A DNA stretch of 64,000 nt from Polytrichum commune (GCA_950295325.1 OX485803.1:7564001-7628000); one strand, 5' to 3'; counted from the stretch's first letter, positions 1 to 10,956 are shown. Translations and numbers: made by a program. Notes: generated from the letters alone by a model not told the origin.

Positions 1-703
1 GTGCATAGAATCATGGACTAGCCAATTTTAAATTATAGTTTAGTGAGGCCCAAACAGGTTGAACTAATCATGAAGCTATTGGAGACATGTACTTACTATA
101 CCCCTTTTACCTTAGCAAAATTGGTGGAGCCCAACGTAGCCATGGCTCATTCTCACAATCATGAGGTTTAGACAAGACCATAAAAATTTGGGTTACTCAA
201 GAAACACCTTACTACCCCACATGAAAGGGTGGGTCATGATTTGGATGGGTAGTCTAATGAATTTTGGAATAGTCTTAACTTGAAATTCATTTAAAATGCT
301 GAGATTTGATTGATTTTCAATAGTCATTTTTTTTTCATGTTAAGGTTTGGAAGGCTAACATGACAATATAATTTGGGTATAAAACAGACCACTCTAAGTA
401 CCCAAACTTGCGAAAATGTAATAAATAAGTTTGGCTACCTTATTTGTTTTATCTTTAGGTTGTCCAAGTACACTCAAGGAACAACAAATGGTCCATGTCA
501 TAATTTTTTATCTGAAATCGTATCATCAAATGATAACAAACTCAACCCCTGGAAACGAAGTTGCACGCAATATATGACAACTACATGAACAATCTCTACA
601 CATCATATCAACCAAGGGAGGCTCACATTTAGCTTTATAACCTGGTGTTAAGAATTCCCATCAATTTCTACGATTGTCCAATGTAATTCCAAATTGTACG
701 TTA
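1..703. other. Intergenic AT-rich DNA, no gene seen
   Basis: No open frame here resembles a protein I recognise and no structured repeat could be delimited. The stretch ends at the TTA target duplication (701-703) of the transposon that follows. Confidence 0.5.
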
Positions 704-749
704 AAGCATCTCCATCAGCCGCGTTATGGGCGCCGCACCAGAGACTTAT

Positions 750-1170
750 TCAACGTGCCTTAGAACATCTTGGAGTGTGGCGCCTAAACTCTTCCCCGTC
801 AATGCCATGCATCCGACGCATGAAATCTTTGATTCTCTGCCAAGTGTTGCATTGTCCAACCCCTCCACCCGCTGATACACCCCAACAAACTTGGTCATGT
901 TGTGCTTGATCTTTCTCCACTTTGACTTTAGGGAACAAGTTGGCCGGAATCCTCTAGGCTTGTGAGCTTCATGGATTCACTTCCAAATGCAACGCCGCAT
1001 TGTCCATTCCCCACAATCAAGTCATGTGAGATGTGCACAATGATGTGGCATAGTTGTTTCTCCTCCTCCGTCACTTTATTCTTCTTCTTTGTTGCATTGT
1101 CTCCTGCATGTGGCCTCTGACCTCTCCTTTCCGCCATCCCACGTCCTTTGCAGCCAACAACAACCACCAC
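750..1170 (-). pseudogene. Relic of Harbinger ORF1 (Myb/NAM-associated-like) protein
   Basis: Two minus-strand frames carry a protein relic: 1170-928 encodes a basic N-terminus followed by EEEKQLCHIIVHISHDLIVGN, and 938-750 a short continuation. The pattern of acidic run, then LC...VHIS.D.I.GN.Q is the same as in the ORF1 of the larger Harbinger element at 21.1-22.1 kb (LCRSHVHISQDPIQGINQ), so the two are related. ORF1 proteins of plant Harbinger elements carry a Myb/trihelix-like DNA-binding domain that helps transposase bind the ends. Here the protein is broken by frameshift and truncated. It is a transposon fossil, not a host gene. Confidence 0.6.
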
Positions 1171-1255
1171 GCCGACCGAATTGCACTCAAGAGATAGGAT
1201 CCCTTTGTGTGGAGTTGCGCTAGAATGCTAAAGAGGACTATGCCCATGTGACTCT

Positions 1256-1608
1256 TAGGGTGGCCACACCGGGTTGCTGGCTAGCCCAGCCAACCAACCC
1301 TGCCCGGTGGGCCTTGAGAATGAAGGCGGCTAGCCGCTTGGCGCTAGGCCGGGCCTGGGCCTCGGTTAGCTGGCTACAACCCCCTTCCTCTGTAGCCATC
1401 CAGCATGTTTGCATGCCCGGTGCGGCCAACCAGGCATGTTGATTCCTTGTACCGACATTTTAAAAAAAAACAAACAAACAAACAATTTCGGTTTTTTTTT
1501 AAATTTTATTTTAGGCAGGTCCGGGCAGGGGCACAGTAGAAAAATGGTGTCGGGCAGGGGCATTAATTTCTGCTGGCTAGGCAGGGCCAGGCCAGTGCGG
1601 CCACCCTA
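1256..1608. mobile_element. Small GC-rich terminal-inverted-repeat element nested in the Harbinger element
   Basis: Left end TAGGGTGGCCACACCGGG and right end (inward) TAGGGTGGCCGCACTGGCC form a terminal inverted repeat. TCT stands directly outside both ends (1253-1255 and 1609-1611). The terminal TAGGGTGG resembles hAT ends, but no 8-bp duplication is visible, so assignment is open: a 3-bp duplication would suit CACTA-like or other families. The interior is much richer in GC than its host. No coding capacity. Confidence 0.6.
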
Positions 1609-1758
1609 TCTGTAGCATGTCACTATTACAATTGACCATTGCAACACGATATCGCCACAATCGACCGTTGTAGCAGGGTTGATGGGGCACCATTTCAAGT
1701 GGACACCATGTTGGAGCCATTGGTGTGTGGCCCAAAACAACTGAAGGAGATGCTCTTA

Positions 1759-2778
1759 AGTCTAACTCTGTCTCATGTGTATCTTTGTTTACATAAGGTA
1801 GATGAATCCTAAAGAATTAATTTTTTCGAATACATAGTCCACTTCTCTTAAGATATGAAACACCCGATTAGTATGAGATGGTTAGCAAATCCAAATCGAG
1901 GTTGTACGTTGTAAATTTGCATTGGCTTACCATCTCATACTGAGCCTAAACCCTAGCACTAAAAATTTTCGGAGCTCATACAAATATCTCATGCAATATC
2001 AAAGTGAAAATTGTTGTGCTCATTAAGTGATCATAAAGGTCCCCCCACTTATGTAAACTATTGAGCTTGGAAATGGTTATCATATTTTGAGCACGTAGTC
2101 CAATCTCTTTTAAACACATGCCTGTTTGGTATCTGTTCTTGGAGCCACAGATAACCACATGCCACTCAAATATAAGTATCAAATTAAGACGAGTAACCCG
2201 ATTAAGCAAATCTACCTTATACATTTCCCAAGCATGTGACATTATAACTACATGAATAATCGCTTCACATCAGACTAACCAAGGAGGACCCACTTCATGT
2301 AACCTACATATGCTATAAACTTAAGAATGTGCTTTAAGACACATGAAACATTTCTTCCATTTGATTAAAGTTGCTACAACTGGCATTCAAAATACAAGCA
2401 CATAACCATCCACAATATATGGGAACTCAACAATTGTGGCTTAGATGCAAAATTGAGTTGCCAAGGTGAGAGAATTTACTGGTACAAATCCCAATGTGAG
2501 TAAGAAAGAGCCGGTACATATTGTTGAATACATAAACAGTCATCTTTGATGAATTTCTCTACAGTGCACATGGCCAGAAACTTTGCAACTGGAAATGCTT
2601 GGTATGACCCAAGTGTTGATCCGAAGTATGAAGGGTCAAAGTGGATCTTTTACAACTCCTACCCAAGCGAAAGGTGAGATGGCATTCCCTGTACAGGAAC
2701 AAGAGGGCTCTGTAGACTTGTAATCTTACGACAAATGTAAGTTAATTCTACCTCATAGATCTCCCAAACTACATCCCT
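1759..2778. other. Intergenic, dispersed-repeat DNA downstream of APC8
   Basis: It contains a short hairpin (1870-1941) and, at about 2080-2240, sequence that resembles stretches at 44.2-44.4 and 55.4-55.6 kb (shared words such as gagcacgtagtcca and atcaaattaaga), suggesting an old dispersed repeat. A 35-codon plus-strand frame at 2569-2676 is open but unrecognised and overlaps the likely APC8 3' UTR. I do not call it a gene. Confidence 0.4.
1870..1941. repeat. Short inverted repeat (hairpin)
   Basis: AGTATGAGATGGT at 1870-1882 is exactly complementary to ACCATCTCATACT at 1929-1941, with further weaker pairing toward the loop. Probably the core of a decayed foldback element; no function can be assigned. 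Confidence 0.6.
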
Positions 2779-5700
2779 CTATGGTGTATTCTGCTCAAGT
2801 TCCATTGATGGCAAGATTCCTCCATGTTGCTGGACACTTCGAATTTCCCGAAGCAATGCCTTGGCATCCTCCTTGGCCTGTACAGACAACTCCATTCTTC
2901 AGTAAAAGAAATACACAAAACTCTTTCTATCAAGGCAACTACATAAACAAAACAATGCCCAATGATGTTAGTAGCACAGAATTAAATTTAAATCTGAGTA
3001 AGTCTTTTTCTTTTAGGGCATTGAGATCAATTGCCCTGGCTTTGAATACAAGACGCAACTCATGAGTATACCTCCTCAGAGAGCGTTCCAATATTCTCTC
3101 ATAGTTTTCTACATAAAATAGGCATCAAGAGGATCTGATCCATAATTTCATTACTCAAGTCAGATAAAGGACACAAACTTAGACCTCTTCCCCACCCTGT
3201 CCCAAGAAATGAACAAAACAAGAGGAAAAACTAACCGGACCACCATAATCCAGCACACGCGTGCAGTAGCTCTCAGCTTCCTCCAAGCATCCCTTGTTCT
3301 TGCTGTAGTTTCCCAAGAAGAGAAGTGCTTCCACATACTCTTGGCTCTCATTCTGATCAGCTTCCATCCGTTCCAAATTCTTCTTGAAATAGAAGGCAGC
3401 CTGCTCAACTTGTCCTAGATTAACATGTAATTTTGCCAGTTTATGAAGGGCGATACCTTCCCTATCATTATTATTAACAGCCCGTCTGTAACACCGAATA
3501 GCAGAGTCATATATTTGTAATTGGTCATTCTCATAGCACTGCCCCATTGCACACCACATGCGGGCATCATGAGGTCGCAATTGTGTTGCCCGACGGTAAT
3601 AATAGAGGGCATAGTAAGGCATTGCAAGAATTTCATATGTCTGCCCCAATCCATACCAAGCTCGATAGTCCCTAGGATTGATGTCAACAGCCCGCCTGTA
3701 AGCATCAATAGCTGCTGGTGTATTCTTCATCTCCACAAACTCGTGTCCCATCAGTGTCCAAGCAGATAAGTACTTTCTGTTCAGTCGTAAAGCACGCTTG
3801 AAATACAAAACTGCCTTTTCATGCTGTGCTTTCAAGCTGTAATAATTTCCAATAATGCAGCAAGTCTCAGGTCGATACTTGTCCGTCAGAACAGCTTTGT
3901 GTGCTAGATGACTTAGTGCAGCAAAACACTCTTTCACATACAGAATGTTCGAGTAGGTGTCCATACCTAATGGTCACAACCCCACAAACAGTCAATACAG
4001 GCTGCATCTATGTACAACTCGAGTTGAATGCAATACCTCACCAAATCTAGATACTTTTTTTCAGATCATTAGTCTGTGAAGCAATCAGTGTGTCCAAGTA
4101 GAAAATCAAATCAGAAATGTAGTTGCTCACAACCTTCGATCCTGTAAGGATCACTTCGCAGAAGCTCTTCAAATAGCCGTTCAGCCTCATCAAACTCCCG
4201 TAAATTATAGTGAGCAGTAGCTGTCTGGGCAAGTATGTAATCACTACGAGGGAACAACATATAGAGTGACTGGTAGCGTGCCAATCCTTCAAAGTTCCTT
4301 TGTAGGTCCAGAAACAGACTGGCAACAAAGAAGTCCCGCATCCAATGATCATTCAAATTTAAAGTGTGAAAAATATCTGGATCTGTACACAAGGCCTGAC
4401 CAACCATCATACATCAGAAGGTTACAGAAGATTTAGCAAGCCTTCTCAAGGTTGAAAAACTCCTGAAATATGATGAAACAGCTTCTGAACAGCACCAAAA
4501 CTGAAGGACTGACAATGACAATTGTGACTTCAATAAGATACCAATCATATTCCCCTGAAACACCAGAAAATCAGGTCACTTAAGGACAATATCACTTATG
4601 GCAGCTGGATAACTGAAAAAATCATGAGCCAAAAAAGAGACATGTCATCGAGAAAAAAGAAACAATTTTCCCACACATCCAATAGCATACGCAACTAACC
4701 TGTAATTCCAGCCATGCACTCCAGTTCCATGGATAAGCATTTACGGAGGCACACAGCACTGCCCGAGCTTCAGCATCTCGCTCTCGCTCATGCAAAACCA
4801 TGCCATATAGATATGTTCCAAAAGGGTCCAATGCACCTGTCTTATGCAAGGCAAGAAGCTCCTGCTCTAATGTGACAAGCTCTGGGTTCACTGCATCACT
4901 TCTGCCAAGAGGACCTGCCAAATCAACTATCTCTTCCTCCTTTCTCTTCTCCCCTGCCTTCACAACAATATCTGGTTAGCAATAATGAAAATGGTAACAT
5001 GGGGAAGAGAATAAACAACAGCATTACAGACAAGCAGAACTAGAGACTTTTCCTACATACGAATGCATGTGTCCACTGTACACACTAAGAATGAATGAGG
5101 TTGTGAACTTGTGAAAAGGCAGGTTTGTAGCAATATCTGGCACGATTGTGCATATAAGTACTTAAAAACAATTCATGACAAAAATCTCACAAAATCCATC
5201 TCAGATTACCCATACCAGCAGTGACCACCCACACCCAGACTTTTCTAGCAACTAATGCACAACCTCTTGTCACAACCACAACCTTTCCTAACCAGGTTAA
5301 TATTGTCCTCATTGCACCACTTAGAATCAAAAGAAAGCCAGCGCAGTTGACACAAGCTGTAAGAACACATGATGGAAAGTAATGTTGGTGGCAGACACCT
5401 TATAAAGCGTCTTTGAAAAGCAGTGAAAGAGAGTTTTAAAAAGTGTGCTTAATATAGAGATCAACATTGATGAAAATAATAATTCACAGAGCACATTACC
5501 AAATACGTAGCATAGCATCGCAGGAAAAATGCCTTCTTTCCTGATGCACCCTGCAGTGCATGAGCTGCTCTCCTGTATTCTCGGACATCAAAATAGGATT
5601 TGGCCAAAAGTAACACATCCTCGTCAGATTCACTGTCATCCTCATCCTCATGTACATTTGCTGACCCTGAAAACCCTACCCCACCTTTCGTTGCACTATC

Positions 5701-7070
5701 TCTCAGCCTTGAAGGCTTGTTTGATTTTGCCCTCTCAGCCTTTGCAGGCAACTCTGAGGATGGACCAATATGCTTGCTTGCTTCTTCTGGAAGACCAACT
5801 AACTGCTCTGCAGCCCTGTCATAGCAATCACCACGCCAACTTAGCCAGTATTATATTGGTTGGGCTAGCCTGCATATGCTCACAATGCCATCTGCTCAAG
5901 GCTAATGCAAAGTGTATTGAGAGTGTTTTAAAAGAACAATTCCTCAAACATGAGGTACATGCCAACTTCCAATTCAATGAACTTTCATAACACGTTGATA
6001 GTTCTAACGAGGATCTCTGGGTTCCCAGAAAATCGAATGTACTGCAGCATTGCTTGAGAATGAAAGAGAGTAGGCCAACAGTGATTCCTAGCTGGAAGGG
6101 GTGACAGGGACAACAGGAAATTGAAGCCTCAATGATTTAACCCGGCAAAAACGACCTCGCAGGATACTAAGGTATGCAGGGCTTTCTCAGTGACTTTCCT
6201 TAATCAGATCACCTAATATTTGAGTGGCGTGTGGTTAGGTGTGGATGTAACAACAAACACCAAAAAGACATCATGTGTTTAAAAGAGATTGGACTACAAG
6301 CTCTGAAGTCGTTCATGATTCTAGACTCAATAGTCAACATAATTGGTTGGAACAACATGACCAATTAATTAGCACAAGAATCTCCACTTTGACAATGAAT
6401 AAGTTATTCATATGAGCTCCAAAAAGTGCGAAGAAAATGGCTATGGGCACGATTTGGATTTGGCAATCGTCTCACACTAATTGCATGTTTCAAATCCTAC
6501 AAGAAGAGGGTGCAGAGCTAGGAATGTCGTTTTAAGGCCCACTCAACTTAGCACCAAAACAGCAAAGAGGATGAATGCTAAACTTATATATAAACCAGTA
6601 AGAGCTTGGAGTCCCTGATGTGAACCGGAACCTGAATGTCAAGGACTTAGCTCTTCACATGCATATATTTTTTGATCCACTCTCCGGTGCGAGAGTAGCC
6701 ATGCGAAGTAGAAGAAAAGCAAGAGGATAAGCTCACGTGAAGTTACAACGTGTGCGTAAAAATACCAATTAGCCTGAATGTGAACCTGAATGTGAACCTG
6801 AATGTGAAGGACTTCAAGCTATTCACATGAATGTGCTTGAATATATTTTTTATCCTAAAATGGCTAATACTAAGAAACCTCTACACCACTCTCCTGTGCA
6901 AGGGCAGCCATACAAAGTGAGTAGAAGAAAGGCAAGAGCATAAGTTTAAGTGAAGTTACAATGTGTGAAGAAAATTACCATTTAGCAGCAACATAGAGAC
7001 CACGATCACGCAGTTGGCGTATAGCGCGTCGCAACTCAATCCGGTGAGCTGCGGACCCCAACGATGCCAT
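2779..7070 (-). CDS. APC8: Anaphase-promoting complex subunit 8 (APC8/CDC23), 6 exons
   Basis: APC8/CDC23 is a TPR scaffold subunit of the anaphase-promoting complex, the nuclear E3 ubiquitin ligase that drives cyclin and securin degradation. Exons (minus strand): 7070-6979, 5815-5500, 4957-4700, 4395-4134, 3966-3236, 2877-2779; all phases join, giving 585 aa, close to the roughly 580 aa of plant APC8. The N-terminus has the family block [21 protein letters not shown], then an acidic linker ([20 protein letters not shown]), the conserved [10 protein letters not shown] block at the exon 2/3 join, [10 protein letters not shown], and NDHWMRDFF. The large fifth exon holds consecutive TPR repeats ([51 protein letters not shown]). 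The last exon ends with [10 protein letters not shown], as in relatives. Start chosen because it is the only ATG upstream of the conserved N-terminus. Intron 1 (1163 bp) contains an internal duplication. Function is by family homology. Confidence 0.95.
5816..6978. repeat. APC8 intron 1 with diverged tandem duplication and dispersed repeat
   Basis: Two diverged copies lie side by side at about 6610-6775 and 6785-6985. Both run from gtgaac..gaacctgaatgt through cttcacatg.at, gtagaagaaa.gcaaga and gtgaagttacaa to a sequence like the exon 1 donor (taccaattagcc against taccatttagcag). So the exon 1/intron 1 junction was duplicated with the intron and only the outer copy is used. Short tandem repeats of tgaacctgaatg occur at 6776-6810. 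At 6175-6330 there is a repeat that recurs at about 24890-25020 (words gactt.ccttaatc.ga and tggttagg). Confidence 0.7.
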
Positions 7071-7673
7071 TTTAAAACGCTGTCATTCATAATGCAACCA
7101 ACTCCTCATCGCCATCCTCCCGTGCTCCCAATACCTAAATCTTCCCGCTTCTTAATCCCGACCTTCATAAAAAACCAACCTCCTTTCTCTGCCTCTCTCC
7201 TTCCGCCTTATGTTCCCCTTTCGAGCAAGAGTAAAACCAAAACCCCACACAGAGGTCCGGCTCTTATGTGTTCTCTTCCGCAACCATTATTTCGACCGTA
7301 AGAATAAGCTGTCATTCATAAATGCGATGAACTCTTGGTCTCCCTGTCCGGACTCTTCCGTCCTTTTGTTTCCTCCCTGCGAATCTGTACAGGTCACGGA
7401 ACAAATCACAAAAAAGGATCTGGCTCTTGTTTGAGAAAGATTGCGATGAGCACAGTTAGAAAGAATGGAAGGAAGAGAAAAATGGCCAAGAGCATTCAAA
7501 CCTTCGCCTTCCCTCCGTTCGCAAAAGCCACAGAGGAGCCCTAAACCCTGCAAAGGTCGTGCAACGACGAACGCTTCCGCTCACTCATCCGTCCATCCGT
7601 CCGTCTGTTCTTCCGTTCGCTGGACACGTCACCTTACCTGGTTGTCATTGGGTGTTGTTGACCCGGACGCTAA
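7071..7673. promoter_or_regulatory. APC8 upstream region
   Basis: This is the stretch upstream of the APC8 ATG before transposon DNA begins. It has pyrimidine-rich tracts on the plus strand, a telo-box-like CCCTAAACCCT at 7539-7549 and a ccgt/ccat-rich simple repeat at 7578-7620. Telo-box motifs are known in promoters of plant proliferation genes, which would suit APC8, but no TATA box or start site can be fixed. The open frames in it look like chance frames in biased sequence. Confidence 0.4.
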
Positions 7674-7734
7674 GGGCCCCTTCATACTATGGCCGTCCAA
7701 GTTGAGAAGCCGTGGGATTGAGTGGCCAAACTTA

Positions 7735-8287
7735 GGGCCACTTCACACATGAGCCAAGAGCCGTGACCTTGTAATGGTGAGGACCCTTGACTCTCATCCA
7801 AAGGCTGTACCATGGGTGTTGGGAAAGCCATTTTATGTAGTCTTGGGTCCTCAAGCATAGTGTGAAGTGAGAATGAACCATGTTGCGGGACTATTGCATA
7901 TTTTTTGGCGGAAAAAGAGGGGAGGATTTGATTTAATATAATATTTCTCCAAGTTTATCAATTTAAGATAATTACTTGGTGGTGTTTGTCTGTCTTGAAA
8001 TTTGTCATGCTGGAAAAAATATTTAAAAAGTCATGGTCTCCCGGAATTTGCGTCAAGCCCACCTCTTGGAGGTGGGTCTGACGCAAATTCCGGTAGACCA
8101 TGCACCCTTATCCACAACCAGCCATGTAGGACTCCATGTAGACTTTTCATCCATGAACTTTTCTTTGGGCCTTTAGGCCTTCACCTCCTAGTGTGAAGTG
8201 AACTTGGACGGTCTCCGCCTTTTCGACCAATGAGAGCTCTTACATCGCCATGGTCAAGGGCCTTCAGCCTTGTGTGTGAAGTGGCCC
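7735..8287. mobile_element. Tourist-like MITE, copy nested in Harbinger element
   Basis: Ends are GGGCCACTTCACACATG and, inward from the right, GGGCCACTTCACACACA, with TTA on both sides (7732-7734 and 8288-8290). The interior is shared with the copies at 54281-54778 (complete) and 43335-43680 (truncated), including gagccaagagcc near the left end and the phrase catggtctcc in the middle. The TTA duplication and GGGCC end point to the Tourist/Harbinger group. Non-coding. Confidence 0.8.
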
Positions 8288-8425
8288 TTAGTTGAGAGTC
8301 CAAAGAAATGGTCTGACATAGCCAAAAATATATAGGAATTGGAGTCTTCAGCCGGGCACAATGTGAAGCTTTCAAAGGCCAAGCCCAAAGTCCAAACCTT
8401 TGGTCATGAACTTCCACAGCCTCTC

Positions 8426-9066
8426 CTATGTTCGGGGAAAACTGACGGCTAGTACATTATCAGCCGATGGATTTCCCCTCATGGCTGGTCTAAATTTCCG
8501 ACTGTAATTTCAATCCTCCGGCAATTAGCCGATGGACCAGAAAATGTCCCGGAAATGTAGCCGATTCTTCTTGTGAGTTACTGGATTTCAGCCGGAAGCA
8601 TCCAAAGCGCTATTTGTCTAGGGCATCTGATGATGCACTTGAGGAAGTACCCTAAACCTTAAACTTTTTGAATTATGCAACCTTTCCATGACCAAATCCA
8701 ATTGCTTCTATGAAGAATTGGGGGACCCTTGGCCTTCAAGCGGTGAAGGCATTGCTAGGTTCAATTCCTGCCAAGGATATTAACTCTCCAAATTTAAAGT
8801 TTTGAACGTGCATTTCTTTTCACTTATTCAAGATTTTGTACTAAGAAATGATTTCTAATAACTTTTCATACATTTTTTAAACAAGTAGTGCCGATATGAG
8901 TTCCATTTAATCGGATATTGGCCAATGAAAATATGAAAATATAGGCAATTGGCCGATTGATTTTACAAAAGACCGGCTCTTGCCAATGTAAATTGGAAAA
9001 AATCCGACCCTTCGTAGCAACTACCGGCAATTAGCCACTAAGGCTTCAAAAACTTCCCAAACTCTG
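8426..9066. mobile_element. Non-autonomous hAT element (copy A)
   Basis: The element starts CTATGTTCGGGGAAAACTG and ends ..CTTCCCAAACTCTG; read inward the ends share the core GTTCGGGAA. A direct 8-bp duplication AGCCTCTC flanks it (8418-8425 and 9067-9074), diagnostic of hAT. Its sequence is the reverse complement of copy B at 13457-14042 over nearly the whole length. Copy A has about 85 bp (around 8675-8765) missing from copy B. That extra part contains ggttcaattcctgcc, a good RNA polymerase III B-box-like word. No coding capacity. Confidence 0.8.
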
Positions 9067-9449
9067 AGCCTCTCAACTTGGACAGCCATAGTGTGAAGCC
9101 TCCAATGGCCAAGCCCAAAGTCCAAAGAAAGAATGAGCATCCTACTTTATTCCTTGTCCAAAACTACCCCTTCAATCAAACGGCCAAGATCTTGTCGATG
9201 ATTGGATTTTTTATGAAAAAAAAATCAACGGGCTCTCGACCATAGTTTGGGTTTCCATTCCCATCCGACCCAAACTTCCTTCAAGAGCATGTCGCCTTGA
9301 TAAAAAAGTAGGCAAATTAAATTGCAACGGCCTTTGGACTTTGGCCTCTAGTGTGAAGGATCGAGAGGTTGAATTCTTGGTTTCTTGCAATATGATTGGT
9401 GGAAATCAACGGCGTCTCGACCTTTGGCCATAATGTGAAGCGGCCCTAA

Positions 9450-10734
9450 AGCACTCCTATCGAACTCTAGCCACATAAGAACTAGGCACCCTTGGTCCAC
9501 GCATTAGCACCAAGACCAAAACTTATTGGTTATGCCCACAGCTTGCTTGCCAAGACATAATCATGAACGGAGTCATCTCCGACGACGAAAATCATCCTTC
9601 AAGCAACGGACCCTCCTTAGACATTGGGAACGTTCCTTGCTCCCATCTCCTTGGTTCTACACCAAATTTGGTAATGTGTTATGCAGTGTAACCCAACACA
9701 CTTCCTTGAACATGATGAAGTTGAGTGAGAAATGTAGTCTTGTGTGCATGTAGTTTTGGTATAGGGTTAGGCAAACATGCAAGCTTATCATCATGTCAAG
9801 GGTGAACACAAGGTCATCCATATGATTTTCTTCTCAACATGCATTTGTTGCACAAGCTCAACCTACATATAGTTTCCTCCCTCAAAGGTGATCAATCTTT
9901 GGTGCACAAAATGAATGCTTTAGTTGTTTAGCATATTCATTTTGTTTCTTTGTGCAATGTTGTTTATTCAATGCATATCCCTCACCAATGATTCCGTGAG
10001 ATTCATAGCTCCTTCCAGGAATATAGTTACAATAATGCCTAATTGTTAAAGTTGGATGCTCATGACTGGGGGGTTTGAATGCATGGTATTTCATAAAGTT
10101 GAATTGGTGCATAAAACAAGTGTTTGTTTTGCTTGGTATAACCGTGTCTCTTTTGTGCAATGTTGCTACCCATATAATCTCTCACCATAGAATCCAAATG
10201 ATGTCTAGAGTGCAACTCATTGGAGTTATAAGTCTTGCTTTAGGGTCTAGGTTCAAATGAGCTCAATTGTACTATAATGCTCACTCATGCACAATTGATT
10301 AAGAATTGTCAAGTTTAGGGTTTAAGGTGGTTTAGACAGGTGAATTATGGTGATATAAAATTAAAGTGTTTTTTTGGGGGGTAATAGGGTTTGAGTGATT
10401 GCCTCAAAAACATGAATGATTGTATCAAACATGCTCCTTCATTCATAATCTATACTATAGACACTTTATTTCCTTTTGTGGATCGTGGTTTGTTGTGTCC
10501 TTTTCATTTCCAAAATATTCAAATTGTATTGAATAGGTCTTATTGAGTTTCACTTTCAAATCTCAATTAGCATATAATTTCAAGTGCCCCGCATGAAACA
10601 CACTACTAGCAGTATTTGATTGCCTTCTCCAAGGTCATGGTATACATGTTGGTGCAACATTGAAGATGAAATTGTATTGTTGGTAGTTAGTTGTAGCTTA
10701 TGTTGTAACAACTTGTTTTCATATTGCAGTGTGA
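9450..10734. other. Intergenic DNA with a diverged local duplication
   Basis: No gene recognised. Stretches at about 9898-10010 and 10105-10205 share an ordered series of words (ggtgca.aaaa, tttgtgcaatgttg, ccctcacca.. /tctcaccat), suggesting an old tandem duplication of about 200 bp. The rest is AT-rich and featureless to the eye. Confidence 0.4.
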
Positions 10735-10956
10735 CTACAACTCCTTCTTCTTCTTCTTCTTCTTCTTCTTCTTCTTTGAGACATAAGGTCGACATGCTAG
10801 TGCCAAAGCACAAGAGACGGTTGACCACTTGACAAGGTTTTCGTCAAGTAGAGAGGAGATTTCACATCCAGGAATCGAACCGCCTACCTCTTCCTTGAAA
10901 TTTGGATATCCCTCCATCCAGTAGTTTAAGGTCATCTCGGACCATCTACAACTCCT
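10735..10956 (-). mobile_element. tRNA-derived SINE with GAA-repeat tail
   Basis: Read on the minus strand, the body (10945-10746) begins ATGGTCCGAGATGACC, which resembles a tRNA D-arm/A box, then has GGCGGTTCGATTCCTGG, a near-perfect RNA polymerase III B box, and ends in a (GAA)n tail at 10746-10776. The direct repeat AGGAGTTGTAG stands on both sides (plus-strand ctacaactcct at 10735-10745 and 10946-10956). Internal pol III boxes, simple-repeat tail and an 11-bp duplication together define a SINE mobilised by LINE machinery. Body about 200 bp. Confidence 0.85.

Larger units (their letters stand above)
704..1755. mobile_element. Non-autonomous PIF/Harbinger-type DNA transposon
   Basis: The ends are inverted repeats: AAGCATCTCCATCAG at the left and, read inward from the right, GAGCATCTCCTTCAG. 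Both ends are flanked by TTA (701-703 and 1756-1758), the 3-bp TTA/TAA target duplication typical of PIF/Harbinger. At 1052 bp it is too short for the two genes of an autonomous element, but its interior keeps a decayed piece of the accessory ORF1 protein. A smaller element sits inside it (1256-1608). Seen directly: terminal repeats and duplication. Inferred: superfamily, from duplication length and the ORF1 relic. Confidence 0.8.
7674..9446. mobile_element. PIF/Harbinger-type element carrying two nested elements
   Basis: Outer ends are an inverted repeat: GGGCCCCTTCATACTATGGCC at the left, and GGGCCGCTTCACATTATGGCC read inward from the right. TAA flanks both ends (7671-7673 and 9447-9449), the expected Harbinger duplication. 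Subterminal words (gccaagcccaaagtccaaa) are repeated at about 8380 and 9109. Inside lie a Tourist-like MITE (7735-8287) and a hAT MITE (8426-9066), so without them the host element was only about 0.6 kb, itself a MITE. No coding capacity. Confidence 0.75.

Noticed and set aside
2569-2676. Open plus-strand frame of 35 codons just downstream of APC8
   Set aside because: Short, unrecognised, and antisense within the likely APC8 3' UTR; nothing supports translation.
2878-3235. Minus-strand frame that looks like an APC8 C-terminal exon ([11 protein letters not shown]...)
   Set aside because: The last exon at 2877-2779 matches the APC8 C-terminus ([10 protein letters not shown]) and joins in phase, so this open stretch is intron.
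7014-7752. Overlapping plus-strand frames upstream of APC8
   Set aside because: Composition-biased DNA and transposon start; no domain, and it opposes the APC8 promoter.
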